Shown here: in pieces, positions 52,431 through 64,000 of the stretch
Position numbering within the stretch: the stretch's first letter is position 1
Layout of the letters: every line of letters begins with the position of its first letter
Origin: Actinopolyspora biskrensis
GTDB taxonomy: Bacteria; Actinomycetota; Actinomycetes; Mycobacteriales; Pseudonocardiaceae
DNA length: 64,000 bases
Direction: 5' to 3'
Assembly: GCF_013408175.1 (NCBI RefSeq)
Contig: NZ_JACBYW010000006.1
Location: 186,001 to 250,000, forward strand
Notes under the pieces: model-generated
The model's input: only the letters and a program-made list of their open reading frames with translations
Databases searched by the model: none
Told to the model about the DNA's origin: nothing
Program-made: the position numbers and the translations under genes

Positions 52431-54335
52431 TCAGCCCTGGTCCCGCGACTTGGCGCGGGCACGCTCCCTGCTGCGCTGGGAGCCGTCCAAGGTCGTCTTG
52501 CGCACCCGCAGTGCCTGCGGCCCGACCTCGACGCACTCGTCGGTGGAGCAGAACTCGAGCGCTTCCTCCAGGCCGAGCCTGCGCGGAGGGGCCAGCCGCT
52601 CGAGCTCCTCCGAACCCGCCGAACGCATGTTGGTCAGCTTCTTCTCCTTGGCGACGTTGAGGTCGAGGTCCTCGCTGCGCGGGTGTTCGCCGACGACCAT
52701 GCCCTCGTATACCTCGTTGCCCGGTTCGACGAAGAAGGTTCCCCTGTCGGAGAGCTGCATCAGCGCGTAGGCGGTCACCGGCCCCGCGCGGTCGGCGACC
52801 ATGGACCCGTTGTTGCGGGTGCGGATCTCACCGGCCCAGGGCGCGTAGTGCTCGAAGACGTGGTTGGCGATGCCCGCCCCCCTCGTCTCGGTGAGGAAGT
52901 CGGTGCGGAAGCCGATCAGGCCGCGTGCCGGGATCACGTACTCCATCTTGATCCGGCCGGTCCCGTGGCCGTCCATGGTCTCCATCCGGCCCTTGCGAGT
53001 AGCCAGCAACTGGGTGACGGCGCCGAGGTTGTCCTCCGGGACGTCCAGCGACAACCTCTCGAACGGCTCGCACACCTTGCCGTCGATGGTCTTGGTGACC
53101 ACTTCCGGTTTGCCCACGGTGAGCTCGAAGCCCTCCCGGCGCATGGTCTCCACGAGAACGGCGAGCGCCAGCTCGCCCCTTCCCTGGACCTCCCAGGTGT
53201 CCGGGCGCTCGGTCTCCACGACGCGCAGGCTGACGTTGCCGATGAGCTCGGCGTCGAGCCTGTTCTTGACCAGCCGCGCGGTGACCTTGGTCCCACCGTT
53301 GCGCCCCGCCATGGGCGAGGTGTTGGTTCCGACGGTCAGCGAGATCGCGGGGGCGTCGACGGTGATGCGCGGGAGCGGCTCGGGGTTCTCCGGATCGGCG
53401 ATCGTGTCCCCGATGTTGATGTCCGGGATCCCGGCGACCGCCACCAGGTCGCCTGCCGAGGCGTACTCGGCGTTGACCCGGTCGAGGTTCTCGGTGACCA
53501 TCAGCTCGCTCAGGCGCACCTTCTCCACGCTGCCGTCCTCGCGGCACAGTCCCACGGTCTGGCCCTTGCGCAGCTCCCCGGCGTGAATCCGGCAGAGCCC
53601 GATGCGGCCCAGGAACGAGGAGGCGTCGAGGTTGGTGACCAGCGCGCGCAGGGGGGCCTGGGAGTCCCCTTCCGGGGCGGGCACGTGTTCGAGCAGGGTG
53701 TCGAACAGCGGGGTCAGGTCCTTCTCGGGAACCTCACCCGCTTCGGGGGCGGTCAGGTCGGCGCGCCCGGCACGGGCCGCCGTGTAGATGACCGGGATGT
53801 CGAGCACCGACTCGTCGGCCCCCACCTCGGCGGCCAGTTCGAGCAGGAGCTCGTGGGTCTCCTCCACGACCTCGGCGACCCTGGAGTCGGGGCGGTCGAC
53901 CTTGTTCACCACCAGGATCACCGGCAGCTCGGCGGCAAGCGTCTTGCGCAGCACGAACCGGGTCTGGGGCAGCGGCCCCTCGCTGGCGTCGACCAGCAGC
54001 ATCACGCCGTCGACCATGGACAGGCCGCGTTCGACCTCACCGCCGAAATCGGCGTGACCGGGGGTGTCGACGACGTTGATCGTCACCGGACCGTCCTCGG
54101 TCATGCGCTGGATGGCGGTGTTCTTGGACAGGATCGTGATGCCCTTCTCGCGCTCCAGGTCGTTGGAGTCCATCACGCGATCGACGGGCTCGGTGCGCTC
54201 GGAGAACGCGCCGGACTGCCGGAGCATGGCATCCACCAGGGTGGTCTTGCCGTGGTCGACGTGCGCGACGAGCGCGAGGTTGCGCAAATCGGTACGGGTG
54301 CGCTGGTTCGGGCTGGCGACACTGGTGGCGGACAC
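52431..54335 (-). CDS. typA: Ribosome-associated GTPase TypA/BipA
   Basis: This 634-aa translational GTPase has the G1 loop AHVDHGKTT, G2 threonine in EREKGITILSK, G3 DTPGHADF, and G4 NKVDRP, followed by the EF-G-like domains II, III and V and the BipA C-terminal domain. It binds ribosomes and supports subunit assembly and stress adaptation. The GTG start has AGGAG at a 7-base spacing. The transcript ends at a strong hairpin before lpqW. Confidence 0.96.
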   Translation of the reverse strand: MSATSVASPNQRTRTDLRNLALVAHVDHGKTTLVDAMLRQSGAFSERTEPVDRVMDSNDLEREKGITILSKNTAIQRMTEDGPVTINVVDTPGHADFGGEVERGLSMVDGVMLLVDASEGPLPQTRFVLRKTLAAELPVILVVNKVDRPDSRVAEVVEETHELLLELAAEVGADESVLDIPVIYTAARAGRADLTAPEAGEVPEKDLTPLFDTLLEHVPAPEGDSQAPLRALVTNLDASSFLGRIGLCRIHAGELRKGQTVGLCREDGSVEKVRLSELMVTENLDRVNAEYASAGDLVAVAGIPDINIGDTIADPENPEPLPRITVDAPAISLTVGTNTSPMAGRNGGTKVTARLVKNRLDAELIGNVSLRVVETERPDTWEVQGRGELALAVLVETMRREGFELTVGKPEVVTKTIDGKVCEPFERLSLDVPEDNLGAVTQLLATRKGRMETMDGHGTGRIKMEYVIPARGLIGFRTDFLTETRGAGIANHVFEHYAPWAGEIRTRNNGSMVADRAGPVTAYALMQLSDRGTFFVEPGNEVYEGMVVGEHPRSEDLDLNVAKEKKLTNMRSAGSEELERLAPPRRLGLEEALEFCSTDECVEVGPQALRVRKTTLDGSQRSRERARAKSRDQG

Positions 54336-55077
54336 GCAGGAACTCCTGGCTTCGTACGGGTCGGTTGAAAACGGCGTCGTTCGAGGAGCGGCCCCTGCGG
54401 TTCACATGAGCACGGAACCCGTGGGCCGCGGCCGCCGCGGAAATCTGGTGTCTGTTCGGCACGCCTGACGTGCCCATCTCCGACGGCCGGATATCCCCCA
54501 CCAGCGTAGTGCACGAACCCGTTCCGGGGATCGTGTGGCTCACCACCGTCGCGGTCGGCCCGGCGTGCGGGCCTCTTCATCCGGGCGGGGCCACGAAAAC
54601 GTGGAACACGGACGTGTTCGGTGGGTGACCGTGCGGACACCGTTCCGCGAACCGCTCGACGGCCGGAGCACCGGCAACCGAGCCGGAACGACACATCGGG
54701 CTCAACGCGGAGGAGCGAACCGGTATTCCCGTTCCGGAACGGGATCCCGCGGGGCCGCGTCGGCTCCCGGTCGGCCGACCACCACCGGGATGATCGTTTC
54801 CGCGAGAAACCGCCCGGCGCGCGCCGTCCCCCCGGTGAGCAACGACACTGAATCGTCATCCATTCGAGTGAGCTTCATTTTCACTCGGATGAGATCGACC
54901 GAGACAGGACACCGAGGGGCGAAAAAGGAAAAACGGACGCGTTCGAACACCCTCCGGCGGGCTGAACGCCCACCGGCCTCCGTCCCCGCGAACCGTTTCA
55001 CGAAAACGGCTCCCGGGCCGCCCCGGAACACGGCGTCGGCACCCACGGCGAAGCCGTGCACCGGGACGGCCCGACCG
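54336..55077. other. Long spacer upstream of typA
   Basis: About 740 bases without a convincing gene. A leftward 119-codon frame (54702-55061) follows yciI closely but has odd composition and no domain. Notable is an imperfect palindrome at 54861-54891 (CATTCGAGTGA, 9 bases, TCACTCGGATG; 10 of 11 paired) in an AT-richer patch, which could be a regulator site. Confidence 0.4.
54861..54891. promoter_or_regulatory. Operator-like palindrome
   Basis: CATTCGAGTGA (54861-54871) and TCACTCGGATG (54881-54891) are complementary at 10 of 11 positions with a 9-base spacer, in an AT-rich pocket about 530 bases upstream of typA. The size suits a dimeric regulator, but no regulator is indicated. Confidence 0.3.
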
Positions 55078-55383
55078 TCACTCAGCCGGAGTCAGGTGAT
55101 CCGCGTAGTCGGCCAGCTCCGGGATGGTGCGCAGCGCCTGGAACTCGATCACCTCCTGCTTTGCGACCTTGTGCACCACGAACGGGTCGGTGGCCAGAAT
55201 CGCGTCCAGCTGCCCACGCGACATCGAACGCGCGATGATCACCCCACCGGTCCGCGGGTGGCGCCTGCCCGCGGCGATGAACTCGCCCGAATCCTGATGA
55301 TGGGCCAACCACTCGGAATGATCGGCCAACAATGCGTCCACCTCGGCCAGCGGCGCGGTGTAATGAACCAGAACAACGTACAT
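55078..55383 (-). CDS. YciI-family protein
   Basis: This 101-aa ferredoxin-like alpha+beta protein begins MYVVLVHYTAPLAEVDALLA. The conserved HSEWLAHHQDSGEFIAAG and the Asp of IARSMSRGQLDAILATDPF are the usual YciI His/Asp pair. YciI proteins are small dimeric enzymes or binding proteins of mostly unknown function, sometimes dehydrochlorinase-like. There is little room for a ribosome site: TATCAT lies only 6 bases before the ATG, so the mRNA may be leaderless. Confidence 0.9.
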   Translation of the reverse strand: MYVVLVHYTAPLAEVDALLADHSEWLAHHQDSGEFIAAGRRHPRTGGVIIARSMSRGQLDAILATDPFVVHKVAKQEVIEFQALRTIPELADYADHLTPAE

Positions 55384-55389
55384 TCCTCA

Positions 55390-55395
55390 ATGATA
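55390..55395 (-). promoter_or_regulatory. Candidate -10 element of the YciI gene
   Basis: TATCAT on the minus strand ends 6 bases before the ATG at 55383. Transcription would begin at the start codon. A GAGG lies inside the 6-base gap but is too close to work as a normal ribosome site. The -35 is weak. Confidence 0.35.
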
Positions 55396-55584
55396 TGTCC
55401 GAAGAGGCGACGTTGACGACCAAAAAGGTACGACGACACACTGTTCGGCCAGTTTTTTCCGCCTTTTCCGACAAATCCGAAAAATAATCATGATCCTTCC
55501 CCGGAACGGGCGCTCCCCGGCCCGAGCGCCCGAACCCGCCGGCAGGACTCGGCGCTCCCGCCGCGCCCGCTCGGTCCCCGCGCG

Positions 55585-56412
55585 TCACCGCGACGTCTCC
55601 CCCAGGGCGGAACGCATCGAATCGACCAGCGAGCGATCGGTCTCCAACCACTCCAGCTCGTGCAACCGATCGGCCCCGACCCAGCGCACGGCCCGGTGCT
55701 CCACCGGACGGGGCGTGGACGACCGGTCCCGCAAGCGGGCCAGGTAACCGCGCAGCAACATCCCCCGGTCGGCGGCGACGGGAACATCGGTTCCGAAACC
55801 ACGCAGCACCCGGACGTCCACGGCCAGTTCCTCGCGGCACTCACGCACCACCGCCTCCTCCTCGGTCTCGCCCGCCTCCACCCTTCCGCCGGGAAGTTCC
55901 CACCCGCCCGCGTGCCGAGCCGGACGACGCCGCTGCTGGGCGAGCAGCCGCCCCTCGTCCACGATCGCCGCGGCCACCACGACCGGCCTGGCGCACCACT
56001 CCGCCGTGATCTCCCGCACGGCCACCGGGTAACCGTCCAGCACCTCCTCCAAGCGGGCGAGCTCAGCACCCCCGAGTTCCCCCGCCGGACGCGCGGTGAC
56101 GGTCACCGACGTGCCCGCGGCGCTCTCGGTCAACGTGACCTCGAACTCCGCGGGTGGGCACCGATCGCCGTCCGGGCGAGCCAACAGCACGCCGCGCTCG
56201 TCCGCCCTGAGCACCGCGAACGAACCACGCGTCGAGTCCCGTGCCCCGCCGGGGCCCAGGACCAGCCCGTCCCCGGGGACCAGCAGCTCCCCCACGGGCG
56301 GAGCAGGACTCGGACGAAGAGCGGCGAAACCGGTCAGCACCGTGCAGGTGTGCCGCGCCGCGGCGGCCACGGTGCGAACAGGGGCATCGATCGAGAGGGT
56401 ACGAACCAGCAC
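55585..56412 (-). CDS. MutT2-like NUDIX hydrolase with SRPBCC-like N-terminal half
   Basis: This 275-aa protein has two halves. Residues 145-270 form a NUDIX domain with the box GGRVEAGETEEEAVVRECRE followed by ELAVDV, and RPVVVAAAIVDEGRLLAQQR at its start, as in MutT-type 8-oxo-dGTP/CTP pyrophosphatases. Residues 1-140 resemble a START/SRPBCC domain (LVRTLSIDAPVRTVAAAARH, then FEVTLTESAAGTSVTVTARP). The NUDIX half looks like M. tuberculosis MutT2 (Rv1160), and its location fits. The fusion is not in the mycobacterial protein and may add ligand control. Confidence 0.85.
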   Translation of the reverse strand: MLVRTLSIDAPVRTVAAAARHTCTVLTGFAALRPSPAPPVGELLVPGDGLVLGPGGARDSTRGSFAVLRADERGVLLARPDGDRCPPAEFEVTLTESAAGTSVTVTARPAGELGGAELARLEEVLDGYPVAVREITAEWCARPVVVAAAIVDEGRLLAQQRRRPARHAGGWELPGGRVEAGETEEEAVVRECREELAVDVRVLRGFGTDVPVAADRGMLLRGYLARLRDRSSTPRPVEHRAVRWVGADRLHELEWLETDRSLVDSMRSALGETSR

Positions 56413-56479
56413 GAAAGTGCATCGTGCACCTCCCGCCGAGCCTCCTCGCCGCGCCCCCCGAACCGTTGAGGACGCGCCC

Positions 56480-56555
56480 CGCAGCGCTTCCGAGGTCCCC
56501 GCTCACGTGCGGCGCGCACCCGGCCGGGCACGCGAAGCGAAGCGCTGTTGTGAGG
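56480..56555 (+). repeat. Dispersed intergenic repeat, copy F
   Basis: CAGCGCTTCCGAGG (shared with copy E) is followed by GCTCACGTGCGGCG and CACGCGAAGC (shared with copy A). It lies between the leftward response-regulator and MutT2-like genes. Confidence 0.5.
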
Positions 56556-56557
56556 TC

Positions 56558-57265
56558 TCACGCCTCGCCCACCCGATAACCGCGCCCCTCCACCGTCCGG
56601 ACCAGCTCCCCGGCTCCGACCGCGTCCAGCTTGCGCCGCAGGTAACCGATGTAGACCTCCACCACGTCGCTGGTCACGTCCTGATCCGCACCCCAGACCT
56701 CACGCAGCAGGTCCTCCTCGGCAAGCACCGTCCCGGGCCGACCGGCCAGGGCCAGCAGCAGCTTGTACTCCCGCGGGGAGAGCGCGATCGGTTCGCCCGC
56801 CCAGCGGACCTTGCGGCCCGCACGGTCGATCTCCAGCGCGCCCACCCGCAGAACGTCCCCTTCCCCGGGAGTGCCGCTCCCGCGCACCAGCGCCCGCACC
56901 CGCCCGGCCAGCGCCACGACGGAGAACGGTCTCACCACGTAGCCGTCGGCTTCCGGGGCGGACCCGTCGGCCCGGTCGAGATCGTCCTCCCCGGACGCGA
57001 CCATCAGCACCGGGGTGGTCGTCCCGCGTTCACGCAGCCGCTCGAGCACCCGGTAACCGGATTCCCCGGGGAGCAGCGCGTCCAGCAGGATCACGTCGAA
57101 AGCTCCGGTCGAGCCGAGCCGCAGGGCTTCGGCTCCCTCAGCACAAGCGGTGACCTCCATTCCCTCGGCGGCCAACCCACGACGCAGGGCGGAGCGGACT
57201 CCCGCCTCGTCGTCGACAACCAGCACCCGCACCGGGCTATCGTCCTCGTCCACGGCCGTCAGCAT
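56558..57265 (-). CDS. OmpR/PhoB-family response regulator, orphan, altered switch residues
   Basis: This 235-aa protein has a receiver domain and an OmpR winged helix (SPREYKLLLALAGRPG, then VTSDVVEVYIGYLRRKL and VRTVEGRGYRVGE). The acidic pair (VVDDE) and phosphoacceptor Asp62 (ILLDALLPGESG) are intact. The conserved Thr of strand 4 (usually LTA) is Ala90-Ser91 (MVASGED), and the conserved Lys of strand 5 (usually TKPF) is Arg112 (VVRPFS). No histidine kinase gene is adjacent. These changes could allow phosphorylation-independent control. A repeat copy lies on each side. Confidence 0.88.
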   Translation of the reverse strand: MLTAVDEDDSPVRVLVVDDEAGVRSALRRGLAAEGMEVTACAEGAEALRLGSTGAFDVILLDALLPGESGYRVLERLRERGTTTPVLMVASGEDDLDRADGSAPEADGYVVRPFSVVALAGRVRALVRGSGTPGEGDVLRVGALEIDRAGRKVRWAGEPIALSPREYKLLLALAGRPGTVLAEEDLLREVWGADQDVTSDVVEVYIGYLRRKLDAVGAGELVRTVEGRGYRVGEA

Positions 57266-57349
57266 GCCCCCGAACCCGCGATCAACGCAGCGGACTCGTC
57301 CCGCGACCGGAGGGGGACGCTCGACGGCTGTTCGCGGTACCCTGCAACC

Positions 57350-57414
57350 TGCCGAGACGCCGAGCCACGTGACGGCTACCCGACCAGCTACGCAGAGTTC
57401 CGCTACGAGTTATC
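57350..57414 (+). repeat. Dispersed intergenic repeat, copy C
   Basis: GACGCCGAGCCACGTGACGG, then CTACCCGACCAGCTACGC, ending ACGAGTTATC, matches the right half of copy A (36259-36315) with only a few differences. It lies in the spacer between the response regulator and the LolA-like gene. Confidence 0.6.
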
Positions 57415-57534
57415 GACCATCGGTCCCGAACCCCGACCGAACCGGTTCGCCGGACAGTCCCTCAGTGATATCTCGGCGGATCGGGTGCGGGCTGAGAAGC
57501 GACGGCACCACGGATTCGACCGGAAGGGATCCGC

Positions 57535-58616
57535 ATGAGACGCAAGAACATCGCGCTGACGGCCTCGGCCGGGATAGCGGCCGGGGCTCTCGGGCTGACC
57601 TCGCTGGCCTTACCCGCCGGGGCCCAGGACCCGAACCTGCCCCGGACCACGCCCGAGGGGCTGGTCTCCTCCGTGCTGGACGCCGAGGCCCCGGCGATGG
57701 CGGGCACGGTCACGGTCGACAACGACCTCGGGCTCCCCGCTCTGCCCGGAACGGGGGATTCCGGGGAGTTCCTGTCCGCGGGAGAGCAGTCGCTGCGAGT
57801 GTGGTCCGACGGGCAGCGGGCTCACCGGATGTCCGTCCAGAAGGACAACGGTGAGATCACCGTCGTGGACGACGGCGACACCGTGTGGAAGTGGGACTCC
57901 TCCGAGCGGACCGTCGTCGAGCACCCCGATGTCCGGCAGCGGGCCGAGGCCGAGGGCAGCGGAGCGGACCCGGCCGAGCTCTCCCGGCACATCGTGGGCA
58001 AGCTGCGGGACAGCAGCTCGGTCACCGTGGACGGGACGACGAGCGTCGCCGGCCGGGACGCCTACGAGCTCGTGCTGACCCCGAAACCGGGTGAACGCAC
58101 CAAGCTGCGCGAGGTCCGGATCGCCGTGGACGCCGAGCACCGGATCCCGCTGCGGGTCGAGGTCGAGGCGAACGGTTCCGCGGAGCCCGCGCTGCGCGCG
58201 GGCTTCTCGCGGATCGACTTCGGCTCCCAGGACCCCGGGCTGTTCCGGTTCACTCCGCCCGACGACGCGCGGGTCCGCACCGAGGATCCGCACGGCGACG
58301 CGGAACGGCACGGCCGCGCGCAGCAGGACGCGGAAGGCCCCGAGCCCCGAACGACGGGCGAGGGCTGGGACACGGTCGTGACGGCCCGGATTCCCGCGGA
58401 GGCCGTGCGCGGTGCTCAGGAGGACAGCCGTGGCGGGAAGAGCGAGAGGAACCTTCGCGCCGTGCTCGAGCGGTCCGGGGACCCGGTCAACGGTTCCTGG
58501 GGTCACGGGTGGGCCGTCGACACCTCGGTCGGATCGGCCGTGATCACCTCGGACGGACGGGTCGTGACCGGAGCCGTGCCCAGGCAGGTGCTGATCGAGG
58601 CGCTGAAGGAAGCCTG

Positions 58617-58617
<1 letters not shown>
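57535..58617 (+). CDS. LolA-like secreted lipoprotein-carrier fold protein
   Basis: This 360-aa protein has a signal peptide (MRRKNIALTASAGIAAGALG through ALPAGA) and a body of alternating beta strands resembling LolA/DUF2092-type carriers: SLRVWSDGQRAHRMSVQKDN, ITVVDDGDTVWKWDS, the AGRDAYELVLTPKPG segment and a basic, Gln/Glu-rich middle. Such proteins in actinobacteria often precede an ABC transporter ATPase and permease, as here (stop and next ATG share one base). The substrate is unknown. Gram-positive cells have no outer membrane, so the name refers only to the fold. A short secreted protein domain follows near the C-terminus. Confidence 0.8.
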
Positions 58618-62871
<4,254 letters not shown>

Positions 62872-62975
62872 TCGACGTTTTCGCGCGCCCCCGTGAGTGT
62901 CGGGGGTCGGTGCCAACATCGGGTGTGCGGTTCCGGAGCGGGACCGCGCACCCGCCGACCGTGAGGAGATCACCC

Positions 62976-63563
62976 ATGTCACCGTTGCTGGCACGACAGG
63001 TCACCGACGACCGCGACGGTTTGCTGACCTTCCTGGAACAGCAGCGCGACGCGCTGCGAGCCGCCGCCCACGGGCTGGACGAGCAGCAGGCCCGGCAACG
63101 CACCACGACCAGCACGCTGAACATGGCGACCCTGCTCAAGCACGCCGTGCGCACCGAGCGGCGCTGGGTCGTCGTCCAGATCGGTCAGCGCGAGCTTCCC
63201 GGGCTGTGGCCCATTACGGATCTGGAGGAGGAGTTCCGGGTCGAGGCGCACGAGTCACTGTCCGGCTACCTGGAGGCCTACTCGGCCGTGCCCGCGGAGA
63301 CGGAGCGCACCGTGGCCGAGGTGAGCGATCTCGACGCCCCGCTGCCGCTGCCCCCCGAGATGCGTGATCGCACCGACATCGAACCGTTCTCGACCCGCTG
63401 GGTGCTGCTGCACCTGATCGAGGAAACCGCACGTCACGCGGGACACGCCGACATCATCCGCGAATCGCTGGACGGAAGGCTCGCGCACTCGCTGATGAGC
63501 GAGTTCGCGGCGAGCGCGCCCGCCGCGACCACGGAGGACGCGCCCACCCGCAGCGGCACGTGA
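62976..63563 (+). CDS. DinB-like (DUF664) protein, possible thiol-transferase fold
   Basis: This 195-aa four-helix-bundle protein of the DinB/DUF664 type has the three metal-ligand His in the expected places: LLKHAVRTERRW (first) and HLIEETARHAGHADIIRE (pair). DUF664 proteins are predicted mycothiol- or bacillithiol-dependent enzymes, a natural fit with the presence of mshB, though the thiol and substrate are not shown. The ATG has GAGGAG 7 bases upstream. It lies 100 bases after the geosmin synthase stop and could be co-transcribed. Confidence 0.85.
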   Translation: MSPLLARQVTDDRDGLLTFLEQQRDALRAAAHGLDEQQARQRTTTSTLNMATLLKHAVRTERRWVVVQIGQRELPGLWPITDLEEEFRVEAHESLSGYLEAYSAVPAETERTVAEVSDLDAPLPLPPEMRDRTDIEPFSTRWVLLHLIEETARHAGHADIIRESLDGRLAHSLMSEFAASAPAATTEDAPTRSGT

Positions 63564-63604
63564 CGGCCCTCCCAGTTATAGGCAAAATTGCGCCCCACCC
63601 ACCG

Positions 63605-63632
63605 AGCCCCCGTTCTGGTGAGAACGGGGGCT
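63605..63632. terminator. Bidirectional terminator
   Basis: AGCCCCCGTTCT (63605-63616) and AGAACGGGGGCT (63621-63632) are perfect 12-base complements with a GGTG loop, between the convergent DinB-like and ABC ATPase genes. Confidence 0.75.
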
Positions 63633-63735
63633 GGGATCGGGCCTCTCCTCAGCACCTCGCCGCCGACCACCCGAGCAGGCGGCACCGCCGCTTTCCGCCG
63701 AGCAACCACCTGCGCAGAACGAGCCACCGACCTTC

Positions 63736-64000
63736 CTAACGTCCGAGCAGGGCCACTCCTGCCGGGTCGAGGGCCAACGCGACGTCCTCGCCCGGATCGG
63801 GGACATCGGTGTCGGCCACCACCGCCTCCAGCAGCTCCGCACCGGCGAGCTCCGGAACCGCCACGGTCAACCGCACGTGATCGTGGCGGTGCAACCGCCG
63901 CACCACTTCTCCCCGGCGGCCCGGATGCCGCTCCGTCCCCGACCGGTGGGCACGCACCCCGGTGGCGCGCAGCCCCAGCAGCACCTCGCCCGCGTGCTCC
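63736..64000 (-). CDS. ABC transporter ATPase C-terminus (TOBE domain), partial
   Basis: The leftward frame runs from the window end to a TAG at 63736-63738. The visible 87 residues (starting with codons for EHAGEVLLGLRATGVRA) show beta strands and Gly/Arg patterns of a TOBE regulatory domain found after the nucleotide-binding domain of importer ATPases (iron-, sugar- or polyamine-type). Only the tail is in the window, so Walker motifs are not visible and the substrate cannot be assigned. Confidence 0.6.
   Translation of the reverse strand, partial: EHAGEVLLGLRATGVRAHRSGTERHPGRRGEVVRRLHRHDHVRLTVAVPELAGAELLEAVVADTDVPDPGEDVALALDPAGVALLGR

Noticed and set aside
52166-52462. Long N-terminal extension of the lpqW gene overlapping typA
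   Set aside because: The signal peptide and lipobox begin directly after the GTG at 52165, which has a GGAGG site. The upstream stretch contains the typA terminator.
54702-55061. Leftward 119-codon frame after yciI
   Set aside because: Unusual composition, no domain, and no ribosome site. Treated as chance in the spacer.
62976-63563. DinB-like gene as a partner in geosmin synthesis
   Set aside because: Only co-orientation and a 100-base gap support this. Geosmin synthase works alone in known organisms.

Overview
This 64 kb window comes from the chromosome of a high-GC, mycelium-type actinobacterium. Lineage markers visible in the translations include a mycothiol gene (mshB), an actinobacterial DapD, a 7Fe-type ferredoxin, the SigE-RseA-HtrA-TatB stress cluster, an LpqW-like lipoprotein and a two-domain geosmin synthase. 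This combination, with the GTG/TTG starts, suggests the Pseudonocardiales (an Actinopolyspora- or Saccharopolyspora-like genome). That placement is an inference. No tRNA, rRNA, CRISPR array, phage or insertion sequence was recognised.

Layout. 0-9 kb: a truncated membrane protein, a RecB-like nuclease and a PHP phosphoesterase form a leftward run, followed by a PH-domain membrane protein, a 55-aa membrane peptide, a NUDIX hydrolase, the Mg/Co channel CorA, a 31-aa membrane peptide, a secreted CAP protein, a stress-type membrane protein and a CPBP protease. 9-17 kb: a very large patatin/DUF3376 protein lies downstream of a leftward pstS-C-A-B phosphate operon, which has two stem-loops between pstS and pstC and a candidate PHO box. 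17-29 kb: a HAD-like protein lacking its catalytic Asp, a CitE-type lyase, Mrp, a methyltransferase divergent from sigE-rseA-htrA-tatB, leucyl aminopeptidase and a DUF3117 peptide.

29-44 kb: an enoyl-CoA hydratase, tag, an SRPBCC protein and a DivIVA-like protein, then padR divergent from a translationally coupled pair of unknown genes (588 and 120 aa). The pair shares a 21-residue Asn/Gln/Gly/Phe motif. Next come folP2, two LOG-family genes, an SPFH protein, and lysine/mDAP genes dapE, dapD and dapC with a CHAD protein and ferredoxin. 43.3-46.3 kb looks accessory: one fatty-acid desaturase sits between long stretches without convincing genes. 46-57 kb: YihY, a small membrane protein, mshB, a threonine-synthase-like enzyme, lpqW, typA, a YciI protein, a MutT2-like NUDIX and an orphan response regulator with altered switch residues. 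57.5-64 kb: a LolA-like lipoprotein-carrier gene with an ABC ATPase and permease, geosmin synthase, a DinB-like protein and a truncated ABC ATPase.

From memory of M. tuberculosis gene order, a large part of the window (corA, mrp, methyltransferase-sigE-rseA-htrA-tatB, DUF3117, tag, DivIVA-like, folP2, LOG, dapE, dapD, dapC, ferredoxin, mshB, lpqW, typA, mutT2) follows the Rv1239c-to-Rv1160 block. Departures from that order, such as padR plus the motif-sharing pair at the position where gpgS would be expected, are the most informative places to look. A family of about seven diverged intergenic repeats is also scattered through the window.
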